A program made the translations under genes and the position numbers. Positions 1 to 11,164 of a stretch of DNA of 64,000 bases are shown in pieces. The notes below the pieces were generated by a model. The model saw nothing but the letters and a program-made list of their open reading frames with translations. It searched no databases and was not told the origin of the DNA. This stretch comes from Tanypteryx hageni (Eukaryota > Arthropoda > Insecta > Odonata > Petaluridae). The number at the start of each line of letters is the position of its first letter. Within the stretch, counting starts at the first letter, position 1. Location of the stretch: positions 67,287,211 to 67,351,210 of the forward strand of contig CM054116.1 of NCBI GenBank assembly GCA_028673005.1. Reading direction: 5' to 3'.

Positions 1-388
1 TTTTAGTACATATCTGGATAAAAAAATTAATTTAAAATAATCACGTCATCATATGTATACATCGTTGGCTGAAATCAAATTATAATGCAGTCTAAGCATT
101 AAATCAATGCTCTTAAAGTATGGAAAAACAATTCCCATTGAAAGGCATTGGAGTCGTTGCTATGGTAGTTAATATTTTTCATTGTTGAAGACAAAAAAAA
201 ACTCATAATTTTATAATTAAAATAAAATTTTTATGCAAATTCAGCATGAATTTGAATTCTGTCTTCAAGATAAATATACTTCATTCTTTTTATCTACAGT
301 ATACTTCATGTCTCGACTTTGTTTCTTAATTTTTAATAATATAAAAAAGCAATTTTATATAGCTTTTTCCAGAGGTTGTAACCAATGA

Positions 389-390
<2 letters not shown>

Positions 391-439
<49 letters not shown>
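391..439. repeat. (TA)n microsatellite
   Basis: This is an uninterrupted run of about 24 TA dinucleotides. The sequence on either side (1-390 and 440-1060) is AT-rich and shows no coding signal that I can recognise. Confidence 0.95.
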
Positions 440-441
<2 letters not shown>

Positions 442-1070
442 TAGAAGCAGCTAGTTATAATGATACTGGCAGTTTTAATTTCAGTTTGTAGCATCGACTG
501 CTATTGCACATATTCAATCCACAACCATATGTAGAATGGCAGATTTTGAAAGGAAGAAGGTTGGCAGATGAGATGGTTTGCCACAAAAGGAGGAAAACAC
601 CAATCAATATGGAAACTCATGGAACAAAAACCACACACATTGCATATATAGATATCTTTTACTGATAGTACTTACTGAAACTGAAGTGCAAGATTATATT
701 TTAATATAATAGTGGTGTGTATGCTCAAATAGTCCTTTTTTTGCGACTCTTTTTGCCTTATACATAACAATTTTGATCAATACAGCAAAACCAAACTTCC
801 TCTGTCCTACTTCCTCCTCTAGTTGTGGCCATTTAAGACCAACCTTACGAAGACTATGTTTCTCTTATCCCATCAGCTTCAGTTTTTCCTTGTTTTTTCC
901 ATTCACAGATAATTTTTTTCTGTGGGAGGTAGACTGAAATGACATGCTGCTATTCAGTTTTCTATATGTTTTTGCGTATTGAATCACCTGAAGCTTATAG
1001 GCAATAGTGTAGACATCTTTTCATTCTTGTAGCCATTGTGATCTCAATACACGTTTACTCTTGATATGTA

Positions 1071-2994
1071 TTGCCAAAGGCAATGCAGTTTAAAGATTAC
1101 AGAATGATAAGCCTTCTGTCACATACTCTGAAGATCGTCACGAGGATTGCTAATAAAAGGCTGGAGAAAAAGGCAGAGGAAATGCTACGGGAAGATCAAT
1201 TTGGTTTCAGAAAAGGACAAGGAACTAAAGATACTATAAGGGTAGTTAGAATCATATCAGAAAGGGCAATAGAATACAGTCAAGATATCTGCGTATGTTT
1301 CGTAGACTGGCAAAAGGCCTTTAATAGAGTAAATTGGGTAATGTTGATGAAGATATTAAAGGATATAGGTATAGACTGGAAAGACAGGAGATTGATCAGG
1401 AATCTATATGTGAATCAAGTTGTAAAGGTCAGGTTGGAGAATGTGGACACCTGCAGAGTAAATATCGGTAGAGGAGTAAGACAGGGCTGCTGCCTATAAA
1501 TAAGTAAAGATGGAGACTACAGCGAAATTGATGTTAAATGGAAATTAACACCTTAACCGTAAAATTCAAATTAGAGACACACAATGAAAGAGGTGGAGGA
1601 AATGAAGGAAAGGCAAAAGACAATAAAAATTATAAACTTACAGGTTTAGGGGTTGTTACTCCATGCCAGGGACCTGATGTCACTCACTCGCATATCGCAT
1701 ATTTGGGAAGACTTTCTGAAATTGACAGTCTTTGAAGAATTTAATATCGGCTGCAAAAGTGTGAATTTGTATTGAGAGCTGGTGGAATCTGTTCAACTCC
1801 TTTGGCCGGAAAGCCATGCTAATAAATAAGTAAAGATGGAGACTATGGCAAAATTGATGTTAAATGGAAATTAACTCCTTAACCGTAAAATTCAAATTAG
1901 AGACACAATGAAAGGGGAGAGGAAAGGAAGGAAAGGCAAAAGACAATACAAATTATAAACTTTCAGGGTTGAGTGAGTGAATGTGTGAGTGACATCAGGT
2001 CCCTGGCATGGAGTGACAACCCCTAAACCTGTAAGTTTATAATTTTTATTGTCTTTTGCCTTTCCTTCCTTTCCTCCCCCCTTTCATTGTATGTCTCTAA
2101 TTTGAATTTTTACGGCTAAGGAGTTAATTTCCATTTAACAACAGGGCTGCTGCCTATCGCCGACCCTATTCAATATATATGGAGAAAGTCTAATGCAAAA
2201 AGCGTTAGAAGGCACAAGAGATTTCAAAATTGGAGGAAGGATTATAAGAACAGTAAAAGATGCGGATGATGAAGTACTTCTAGCAAGAAAGGAAGAGGAA
2301 CTCCAGAAAATGATAAATAGACTAGTAATAACAGGTAGAAAATACAGTATGGAAATAAATAAAAAAAAATCCAAGGTCATTCGAATATCAGGCAAAGAAG
2401 AGAATCTGAACATAAGTATTGGAGGAAAGCCTTTAGCACAAGTTTCAGACTATAAATACCTTGGAAGCATCATAACAAGAGAAGCAAAATGTACGGATGA
2501 GATCAGGACTAGAATAGGAAAAGCAAAAGCAGCTCTCAGAAGAAAGAAACACCTAGTTATAATATAAGGGAAGATATCCGCAAGAAGTTCATAAAATGTT
2601 ATGGATGGAGTATAGCTTTGTATGGTGCCGAAACATGGATGCTAAAGAAAAATGATATCAAATACTTGGAAAGCTTTGAAATGTGGACTTGGGGGAGAAT
2701 GCTGACGATAAAATGGACAGATAGGATGAAAAATGATAAAGTGCTATGAAGAGTATGAGAGAAGCGAATGATTATACAGACTATTAGAAAGAGGAAGGTA
2801 AACTGGGTTGGGCATTACCTGAGGAGAGACAGCATGATTAAGGATGCGTTAGAAGGAAAACTAGATGGAAAAAGGGAAAGAGTTAGGAAAAGGTTTCAGC
2901 TGATAGATGATTTAATAGGGAAAGAGAATTATCAAGATATGAAGAGGACAGCAGAAAATAGGAGTATATGGATAATCAGATTTAACCATGAATA
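1071..2994 (+). pseudogene. RTE reverse transcriptase remnant
   Basis: The RT would copy RTE RNA at the nicked target site. Visible motifs are DQFGFRKGQGT, palm motif A as CFVDWQKAFNRVN, and RNIGRGVRQGCCL-type sequence up to about 1497. After the inserted segment the frame resumes with SPTLFNIYGESL. The catalytic box reads KDADD where copy 2 has KYADD, so the Tyr of YADD is lost while both Asp remain. An indel near 2558 shifts the frame and a stop codon follows near 2747. The C-terminal RTE signature (NWVGHYLRR, then a GKRERVRKRFQ basic stretch) runs to 2994. The gene is dead. The class assignment is firm; the exact subfamily is not known. Confidence 0.85.
1498..2140. mobile_element. Composite inverted-repeat insertion with 17-base target duplication
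   Basis: The segment is flanked by the 17-base direct repeat ACAGGGCTGCTGCCTAT (1481-1497 and 2141-2157), and the RT reading frame continues across the duplication. The left part (about 1531-1690) reappears inverted at about 1985-2140, including the AAATGGAAATTAACACCTTA-like end. A third partial copy in direct orientation starts near 1822 (AATAAGTAAAGATGGAGACTA, shared with 1499-1520). The long target duplication points to a retroposon or SINE-like mechanism rather than a cut-and-paste transposon. There is no coding capacity. I do not recognise the family. Confidence 0.8.
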
Positions 2995-3231
2995 ATCACG
3001 GACTTGTCTATGGACAGATTACCTATAATGATGATGATGTATAAAATATTTATATCATCTACATGAATTCTACAGTTCCGTGGCATTAATCGTGCTATTG
3101 AACAGGCTCCTTAGGAACTAAAACATCGCAAATGCGCAGAAATTGTCATCATTGTGAGCGGACATGTATTAAAGTGTAATAATGAAAATGCGTCCTTGAA
3201 ATTCACATTGCATATGGGATTACTGTATATA

Positions 3232-4160
3232 CAGGGTTTTAATTTCAAATCTCCCACATTTCAACCCATCACTGCAAACAAACTATAAATGGTAGACAAA
3301 TGCAATAATTGTAGATGAAAGAGGAACTCAAAGAAATTTATTTTCTGACATTGAAGTTATTATTCTGGCCATTGTGTTGCATTACATTGTCAAGAAGGAA
3401 GGGAGGGAGCAAAATGGCGACTCTTCAGCAGCGGGTGCAGGTTGTTGTGTGGTATGCTGAAACGAAATCTATGACTATGGTATAAAGAAATTATCAACCA
3501 GTATATGGAGGAGATGCGCCTGATGCAAAAACAATTAAGGCTTGGTTTGATAAGTTTCTAGCTACTGGAAACGTACTGAAACAGTCTGGAGGTGTACATC
3601 GGAGTGTTTCCAAAGAAAAAGTGGAAGAAATTTGCATGAAAAACCAGAGAAGCCTGACTAAATCCATTTGATTTGCAGCCCAACATTATCTTTCAACAGT
3701 ATGGGGCTCTCCCACACTGGAGTTTACAGGTCCAACAATCCCTCACAAAAACCTTCTCTGATAGTTGGATTGGGCACGACGGACCAATCTCTTGGCCACC
3801 ACATTCACCAGATATCATTCCGCTAGATTTCTTTTTATGGGGCTATGTGAAGGACCGAGTGTATGCTACCTGTGTGCCTGATCTTTCTGCATTACTAGCC
3901 CGCCTCCATGATGTGATTGCCTCACTAACCCTGAACATGTTGGACAGAACATGGCAAGAAATTGATTACAGACTTGATATTGTTCATGCCACCAATGGGT
4001 CACATGTTGAAGTGTACAAAAAATACTAGCCTATAACAATTGTTACTTAAATAAATTCTTTGAGTTCCTCTTTCATATAATAAAAGTTGTATTCTTCTAG
4101 CTTTTATAGTATTTTTGCAGTGATGGGTTGAAATGGGAAAGGTTTGAAAGGAACACCCTG
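3232..4160 (+). mobile_element. Mariner-superfamily transposon, internally deleted, with long TIRs
   Basis: The element starts CAGGGTTTTAATTTCAAA and ends in its approximate reverse complement. The inverted repeats span about 47 bases (3232-3278 and 4114-4160) and share the block TTTCAACCCATCACTGCAAA exactly. A TA dinucleotide flanks each end (3230-3231 and 4161-4162), the standard Tc1/mariner target duplication. It is 929 bases long, too short for a full transposase gene plus TIRs. The interior joins an N-terminal to a C-terminal transposase fragment, so the middle is deleted. Confidence 0.9.
3414..4029 (+). pseudogene. Mariner-like transposase, N- and C-terminal fragments
   Basis: From ATG 3414 the reading MATLQQRVQVVVWYAETKS matches the helix-turn-helix (DUF4817-type) start of an arthropod mariner-like transposase. 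A TAA interrupts it at about 3483, and the frame then continues through DAPDAKTIKAWFDKFLATG to a stop near 3669. The DDE core is missing. From about 3675 the C-terminal part reads FQQYGALPHWSL, WIGHDGPISWPPHSPD and PLDFFLWGYVKDRVY, ending EVYKKY. The usual FQQDGAP aspartate is Tyr here, so this catalytic residue is lost as well. No active protein can be made. Confidence 0.88.
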
Positions 4161-4162
4161 TA

Positions 4163-4988
4163 TTAAAAAATTTTTTACTATTAATTATTAATAACTAGCC
4201 AATTTGCTTATCAAATATGACGGGAGTAAGTATAAAACAATACAATATCTCTGCTCAAAATTGATTATAATTATTGTATTTTTCCATAAAATCAAGTTTT
4301 ATGGCAAAGTAATTTTACTTATCTTTCCTTCAATGAAATATCTAATTTTAAAGGTACCTACTTAAAATTTAATCACGTACATAAACTATGTAAACATATT
4401 TTAAACAGTAATAACAATAAATAACACTAAATATTCTTATTATGTTTATTTTTAAAAATTTCCTTACAAACTACATTGCATGTAAAATTTCTTCCATCAT
4501 TTTCAATTTCATGTTTGTTTTTATAATTTATATGTGCAATTGTAATTGCTTCTCCTTTATGAAAAAGGTAATATTCCAGCATTGAAATAAAATAAGATTT
4601 TTTTGGTCGATTATTTAAAATGCCCCCAGTCCACACGCAGTTAACTGAATAATCACAGAATTATTATCTGCAATTATTAACGTTGAAATCTATTAAGTTT
4701 GACATTGCTACAACTATAAATTTGATGCTTCATAAAAACTGTGAAGCAAATACTGTAATCCTTTCGTTTATTTGAAGGCTTAACAGATGCTAATTCAATC
4801 GGAGATGACAATGCAGGTCGCCTTGGCAACATCTGGAAAGAGTATGAACAGGTCATAAAATTTCGAAAAGATATGAATATTTCTGTCAAATTCTTCCATG
4901 TAACGTCTAAGCATCGCAAGAATAAGATATTTTGTAGTTTTGATATAAGTACATCTCTGTGAAATCACATACAGTATATCACATACAA
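4163..4988. other. No gene recognised
   Basis: This is AT-rich sequence with only short chance open frames on both strands and no domain or repeat family that I can name. Confidence 0.6.
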
Positions 4989-5259
4989 CAGGGGCAGATC
5001 CAGAAACTTCCCAAGGGAGGGGCGATCGCCCCAATGGCCTCTCCACCCTCTTGATTTCACCTCTGCCAACGACCATACATTTTGAAAATCTGTACCCCCA
5101 TCAGAATCTTTCTTTTCCTTGTCATAAAGACTTAATCTTCCGTGTAGAATCAAGGAATGTTGCATGGAATGAATTTAAGAATGCACCAAGTGGAGGGCAG
5201 TGAGGTCGTCCAAGGGGAGGGCGATCGCCCCCATTGTCCTCCCCTTGGATCTGCCACCA
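4989..5259. mobile_element. hAT-type MITE
   Basis: The left end CAGGGGCAGATCC matches the reverse complement of the right end (TGGTGGCAGATCC) with small changes. Both ends carry a GGGGCGATCGCCCC-type palindromic block just inside. The flanking 8-mers ACATACAA (4981-4988) and ACATACAG (5260-5267) fit an 8-base hAT target duplication. There is no coding capacity. Confidence 0.8.
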
Positions 5260-5397
5260 ACATACAGTGTATGGATAGTTTGTACACTAAAACTAAAGTT
5301 TTGTAGAGACATTAATGGTTAATTAACAATTCTAATATATGTATATGATAAAAGGAATTTTCTTGGTCAATTATGATCCCTCAAGAAAAAGTTTATA

Positions 5398-5740
5398 ACA
5401 ATGGAATTACAGTCTATAGAACCAGTTTAATTTCACATGCAGCTAAAGTTATTCTAAGAATTTTGAGCAGAAGGCTAGTAACTAAAGGAAATGATCACAT
5501 GTGTATATGGAGTTCAGTTTAGGTTTGTATACGATAAGAAATTACAGATGCCACAGAATAAATAAGAATTTTAATTGAAAAAAATGTTGAATATAGTCAG
5601 AATGTATTGTTATTTTTTGTTGGTTTTTAAAATGCTTCTATTCAAATTTTAATACCTCAGCTAATGGGAGTAAAAGAAAAATTAGGAGTGAAATTCTACA
5701 TGAATCAGACTTCATTGGTAAGGATAATAGGAGAATCTAA
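5398..5740 (+). mobile_element. Decayed RTE fragment, 5' piece, split by the Helitron
   Basis: This is degenerate RT sequence of the RTE type. YRTSLISHAAKVILRILSRRLVTKG resembles the RT fingers, NVEYSQN the region before motif A, and FYMNQTSLVRIIGESN the segment just before the GVRQG motif. Several stops and indels are present. The reading stops at 5740 and resumes in frame at 7748, with the Helitron in between. Confidence 0.75.
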
Positions 5741-7747
5741 TCTCTACCATAAATATTTTGAAGAATTTGTTTGTTTGTGCATTTATAACAAAACAATTAC
5801 AGAACGTAGAATCAAGATGAACCATTTTAACTGCAACAAAAAGTTAAGCAAAATGGGAGGGGTTTTAAAGCAATTTGAACTACATTTTTCATTTTTTTAA
5901 TGTTTTTCTCTTTTAATTTTTCTCATTTAAATAACATGGGAATGAGCGTATTGTAACAATCTACTTTACAACCGTTATAAACAATACCTAATATTATCTA
6001 ATAGATATAATATATACCTAATATAAACTTAAGTAGGGAAAAAAGAAACACTAAGGTTATTCAAAGAAGGGCAATCACCAAAAAAACTATAAATCTGGCT
6101 AATTTTGATACTAAACTTGGCTTCTATGATCATATTTTGAAAATAAAAAATAAAGCAATGTCTCTCCTGGGAATTTTATATCGTTTTACGGACATTACTG
6201 ATCCACTGGCTCTTAGATTGTATTTTTCTTCTTTTATTTTACCTGTGGTTAACTACTGTTCTCCTATTTGGTCAATGTCTTCTGTTTCCAACCTTGCCTC
6301 TTTGGATTGTGTCATTAATTTTTTCTGAGAATTGTTAAATCCCGTGTGCCCTCCTTTCGCCAACTCTCTAATAGTAAGATCTTATCTTCCCTTTCTTTGG
6401 ATTATCCCTCTGTTCATCGAACTAAGTCTGATCTTTCTTTTATATACAATATACTAAACTCTATTACTGACTGTCCTGAGTTACTTGCTCAATTTAATTT
6501 CCGTGTTCCTAATAGATCTACTCGCTCTTCTTTCTTATTTTACTACCCCACCCCCAGAATTTCACTTGCTAAACGTTCTCTTTTCTTTCGTCTCCCCTCC
6601 CTTTTAAACTCACTTTCCTCTAATGTAGATCCTTTTTCAATGTCCAAAGAGTCTTTTCTTAAAAACGGAATGTCATGTTGTCGCACAACTTAATTTTATT
6701 GACTGCTCCTGCATACACTTATATTATATTGTATTTCATTTTATATTATTTGTACTTTATTTTGGTTGTTATGTTGTTAATTTTTGAATGTTTAATTTTC
6801 ACTGTAAATTGGCGGTATCGCTGTATGTGAAAAAAATGATTAAATAAATAAATAAATAAATAAATTAAATAAATAATTATTTCAAAAGCTAAGTGGAAAA
6901 CAGTTTTAATGTGCAATTTTAAGTGCTTTCATTCTCTAAAAACTTTTTATATATTCCGCATATTCTCTATACTTAGTAGACAGCAAAATGTGTTTTTAAT
7001 TAACATTGAAAATGAATATAGTGAAAGATATATCAGAAGGTAAAATCAGAAAATTTCTATAACAATTCCTTAATTTAGACCAACATTTATAATCGTTAAC
7101 TTTTCCTCCCCTTAACAACTATATGTACATTTTGCTTTTATTTCAACTGAACATTTGTATGCATCAATTAAGCCAATTATACTTATTATAATAACACTTT
7201 CCATGTCATACCAACACTTTTTATCACCAAATTTGGTTTCCAAGTCCAGGAACTCAATTTACTTAGTAGATTTGACTTTAAAATATTTACGTGACAAATT
7301 AGACCTAAAAAATCAGCCTTTGCATGGGATAGCGTATGTGTAAGCTAAATTTGAATATATCTTCAAATGTGTTTCCACTGATTGCATCCATAGAGCTTGC
7401 AATTCCTGCCCAAGTTTTTAATGTTTTTGAGATTCATGACCACATAATATCATGCAGTTTCTTTCACTTGAACTTAATTTGAGTGAAATAACTATATTTT
7501 AAAAGTGATTCCATCGATTGTTTATTATGATTATTTGATAAAAAATAGAGTCGCAAAATTTATCAATAAAGGACACAGGAAAAATCTATTTATTTGGGCA
7601 AAAATTGGAAAACTAGAAATATTGCATACCATTAAGCACTACAATAAAAATTAACCTGGTTTCAATACTTGGTTTTATTCTCAAATCTTCCTCAATATTT
7701 TTTGTGTTGACTTAAAAACCCGAGCAACGCCGGGTAATTTCAGCTAG
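5741..7747 (+). mobile_element. Non-autonomous Helitron
   Basis: The 5' end is TCTCTACCATAAA after an A at 5740. The 3' end is a short hairpin, ACCCG-AGCAACGC-CGGGT at 7718-7735, followed by AATTTCAGCTAG and then a T at 7748. TC start, CTAG end, a subterminal hairpin and insertion between A and T are the Helitron hallmarks, and no target duplication is expected. Removing 5741-7747 joins the flanking RTE fragment in frame (GESN to SAILGSGV), which fixes both boundaries independently. There is no RepHel ORF. The element carries an internal LINE fragment at 6060-6876. Confidence 0.9.
6060..6876 (+). mobile_element. Jockey/CR1-like LINE 3' fragment inside the Helitron
   Basis: This is the C-terminal part of a non-LTR reverse transcriptase. 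DHILKIKNKAMSLLGILYR at about 6129-6185 and FILPVVNYCSPIWS near 6237 form the typical thumb and C-terminal motif. A frameshift near 6325 is followed by FRQLSNSKILSSLSLDYPS, and the ORF ends at 6690. A 3' UTR and an AAAT-repeat tail (about 6838-6876) follow. It is 5'-truncated. It arrived in the Helitron either by insertion or by capture. Confidence 0.8.
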
Positions 7748-8111
7748 TTCAGCTATATTAGGAAGCGGAGTATGACAGGGTTACCCACTCTTTCCTGCTC
7801 TTTTTAATATTCATGCTGAAGAAATGGTAAAATACATATACATTGGAAGATGTAGATATAGAAATAAATAAAAATAGAAAATGTCAAATCAGCATTTGTG
7901 GGTTATTCAGAGTAGACCTACTGGTGCAAAGGTACCAGGTATGAAAATAAATAGGAGTAGAGAATACCTGGTAAATGTTTCAGTGCATAGCGAAAGACTT
8001 GATCAGGTGGAACATTTAACTTATTTAAGTAGTATTCTGACTTCAGATGAACAAAGTACCGAAGAGATTGCACAAGAATAAGCAAGAGCATAGGAGGCAT
8101 TTAGGGGTTAA
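7748..8111 (+). mobile_element. Decayed RTE fragment, 3' piece, split by the Helitron
   Basis: This continues the 5398-5740 RT remnant. GSGV-stop-QGYPLFPALFNIHAEEM corresponds to the conserved GVRQGCPLSPxLFNIYAEE block. Further on, EHLTYLSSILTSDEQSTEEIAQE corresponds to the YLGSIIT and TEEI region. Stops interrupt it, and the catalytic YADD segment is not recognisable. It is a fossil. Confidence 0.75.
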
Positions 8112-8125
8112 TGAGAGGGAATTTG

Positions 8126-8553
8126 TCATCATCATAGTCATTTTCTTTTGGTAGGGTTATAGCTCATCCAACCCAATCTGTAGTATCTAAGGACTTTCTC
8201 TTCATTGTCTCATATCCATCCTCATTTTTAATGCATCTAATATTCATTTTCTCTGTATTAATATATTCCTGATATTTTTTATGAGAAATTACTCTAGTTG
8301 CTTTAATTAAGCATCTTTCTTCTCTTACCTTATTTAGAACTTCACCTGTTTTTCTCTCAGTCCAATATCTCAAACCCTCTAATCTAATCATATCTCCTTT
8401 CTCACACCTATGTAGTGCTATATTCCATATCCAAGTTTTTCCTAACTTCTTTTTATATCTGCCAGTCAACAACTCTCGCCATCTCATCAATTCCTCCATT
8501 GCATTTGTTATTTTTGTCCTGATCCCTTTTGTACTTCTTCCATCCCGAGTCAT
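8126..8553 (-). mobile_element. RTE 3' fragment, opposite orientation
   Basis: On the minus strand a 129-residue frame (8164-8553) reads TRDGRSTKGIRTKITNAMEE, then LGKTWIWNIALHRCEKGDM, then LEGLRYWTERKTGEVLNKV. This follows the C-terminal half of RTE reverse transcriptases (TRIGKAKAAF, then VWSIALYGAETW, then MWxWRR). The end at 8126-8137 is a short CAT repeat, that is, an ATG-repeat tail on the minus strand. It is more diverged from the consensus than the other RTE copies. Confidence 0.7.
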
Positions 8554-9430
8554 GATTTACTACCTACTGTATATAGGTAAGTCGACCTCGATTTTTCAAT
8601 TTGAAAATGCATGTTTAGGCATATACTTGACTCATAATTCGGCTTTACCTTTCACTTTATCAGCATTTTTTAAAAGTATTTTTTCAGACAAAATTCAGGT
8701 CCCATGCGCTCAAATGTTTGAACAAAACGCAGATATAAACATCTCAATTTGGAATTATTGGAAAATACATGTGGAATCTCCAATGTTTACGTGATATGTT
8801 TTACATCGTATTGTATTACTGACAACAAATAGGTACCCTCATCATGGCTCCACCTGCAAAAAGGAGTAAATATGCCTCAAGAAATAGCTTCTTGTTTTAA
8901 TCTTTAATTGTGGCCTACCAAGTTCCATTCTTGTTTCTCGCAAGCTCCTTCACTTTTCTGTGCTGCCTCATCTCTGCCTTTCCTTCATGCCTGCATGTTG
9001 TCTTTTCTACCATAACACACTCACTTTTGTGGTTTCCTTCCTATACTTATTTTTAATTCTCAGTACATTCTCCTTCTATAGTAAATGTTAACCTCCTTCC
9101 ACCTCTTCTCTTCCATCTTTTTATTCATCTACCATGTAATCCCGAGCTTCCTTATTTTCTTCGACATTATTTTTCTTATAATTTTATTTGTCCTTCTATT
9201 ATAAATGCCTTCCTAAATTCCTAGTTGTTCTCAATTGTTTTCCACCATTATTAGGTGTTCTTTACAAGAAGTAAAAAATTAATGCTTTATGTTTAGGTCG
9301 TGTCCGTTCATCTGTCCATATGTCTCATCTTCGAAACTACTAGGTAGGTTTTCATGAAATTTCATATTTAGGACAACCATATCAGAAGTGTGACTTTACT
9401 GGTGACAAAAAATTAACTTTGTAAAATATT
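8554..9430. other. No gene recognised; pyrimidine-rich stretch
   Basis: The stretch from about 8890 to 9270 is unusually rich in C and T on the plus strand but has no sustained reading frame and no repeat ends that I can identify. Confidence 0.6.
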
Positions 9431-11164
9431 ACGTAGGGTAAGGTGAGGCTATTTGGATCATTTCAAAGTTAATCAGGAATTACAGGTGGCCAAATATTTT
9501 TTTAGAATTCCGTAATTATTTTTCATTGCATTATAGTGTTTTGAATTAAAAAATATAATGCTAAGTATTAAACATTATCTTTATTTTAAAATACACCGCA
9601 AAATATACAACAATGAAAAACATTAGTTTTACAGATTTTGTGGGGCTATTTGGATCAGAGGCTATTTGGATTGCATATTTTCTTGTAAAAACCACTGAAA
9701 ATTAGTCTTATAAAATTTAGAAACTATATATAAACAGTGCATTATATTTTCTGACCATAGTCGTTCATATTAATTATGGATTAAACACATTTTCCACACT
9801 TAAATCGTTTATGTCCAGCAGCCCCTACACACAGCTTGTGGTACCAAGTTTTGCATGTTTTTCAGATAATCCAGTCACCTTTTGTGAGAGATTTCAGAAC
9901 AAAATACTTGATTCTGCAGAAACCACATGGTACATCTTCATCTTTTGATGATTTGTATGAAGATTCTTCACTTGAACTGCTTGAATCCATTAGTTTTCTT
10001 CGCACACATTTTTCTTGGTGATCACTAGTCTTTCATTTATCTTTGTGACTGACATTTCGTACGTACTCATGACCACTCATGTGTTTCCACTGCAAGGAGG
10101 TGGGGAGATATTTCCCCACCTCCTACTCAGCACTGCCATATCTGCTAAACTGGAATATGTTGCGAAGAGCTCAGAAGCAAGAGAAAGATGCCAGCAGTGA
10201 GCTACTGGGGTCTTGACTGTTCGGAAAACGAAGGCGTTAGCACGTGGCAACACAGCACTCAGAGATTCGATGTATGCACAATGGAGGCCAGAGAGAGAAT
10301 AAACTCTCGATGGAGGAAGCTCTGCCTAGTTCATTCATATTGGTTCCCGTAAGATTACTTGCTGTAAAGCTCTCTTCTTCTCTCTCTCTCTCATCCAAAA
10401 AGATATATGAAACAGGGTATAGATCTTTTGATTCATTTCTAAGTTTTTTGACCTTTGTTCCTTTCTCCAAATGTAACTTTCTCTTTACTCTTGTTTTTTC
10501 AACATTTTCTGGAGATATCAGATGACAGGTAGAATGCTTTCTTTTCATCGTTCTTCTTTGGATTGACTTTGGTAGGAGCCAGTAAAACAACTGAAACCTT
10601 TGTTCCAGAACATGATGGTTTTGTGAGAACTTGATTAGTCTTAGGATAAGGGTTATTTAATTCAGCATTTTGGTTTTGGGGAAGAGAAATTTCATTTGAT
10701 AAATCTGTAGTTACATTTGATGGTCCAGCAGATGAATTTGGTGGTTGACTATGTGCATTTGAAGATTGGAGATTCTCACTCGACTGACCAGGATTTGCAC
10801 TTGAGGGTTCAGGAGGTTCATTGGAAAGAATAGGGGTTACATCAGAATATTCACAGTAAAAAAAATTGTTTCCAGTGCATGGGTCAAAGGAAAAGGTGTG
10901 TGATGGCAGGAATTTGGGTTTAGGAATCTTGTTTGAGTTGAAAGGATAAATTTCGTTGCATTCAAATCCTTTTACTGGATTTCCTATGGTGGTAACCTTT
11001 CTCCAGGTTTTATTAAAAATAAATACAAATTTTGTTATTGAACTTGTTGGATTACTGTGAACAAACGGAGTGGCCTATTGTTGGTAAAATGCTTTTAGAG
11101 GTTTAAACACAGTCCTGTCAAGATTCTGCAAAATGGGGGTGATGTGAGATGGTAGGCATACTAA
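9431..11164 (-). pseudogene. Pogo/Tigger-like transposase, C-terminal half
   Basis: Read on the minus strand from 11164, IELVCLPSHIT, ILQNLDRTVFKPLKAFYQQ and GFECNEIYPFN match the end of the DDE domain of pogo/Tigger transposases and the tail after it. A serine- and proline-rich linker follows. Near 9800-9960 there is a DEDVPCGFC segment with further Cys, resembling the small zinc-binding tail of insect pogo proteins. Several stops and frameshifts are present. GTAGGGTAAGGTGAGGC at about 9431 could be the terminal repeat, but I did not find its partner. The gene continues at 15026-15735 beyond the LINE. Confidence 0.75.
10095..10124. repeat. Perfect 12-base hairpin
   Basis: The arms AGGAGGTGGGGA (10095-10106) and TCCCCACCTCCT (10113-10124) are exact reverse complements around a 6-base loop. 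The hairpin lies inside the pogo-like remnant. Confidence 0.85.

Larger units (their letters stand above)
1065..3038 (+). mobile_element. RTE-type non-LTR retroposon, copy 1, 5'-truncated and interrupted
   Basis: This is the reverse-transcriptase half of an RTE-like LINE. It begins abruptly inside the RT fingers (KAMQFKDYR, then ISLLSHTLKIV) and ends in a short ATG-repeat tail at about 3030-3038, as RTE elements usually do. The apurinic endonuclease and the 5' part are absent, as expected for a truncated retroposition. A foreign segment at 1498-2140 splits it. A second copy of the same family lies at 19233-20292 on the same strand and aligns with it along its length, which confirms the 3' end. 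Confidence 0.85.

Noticed and set aside
10244..10525. 93-codon plus-strand frame
   Set aside because: It is antisense to the pogo-like remnant and has no motif of its own.
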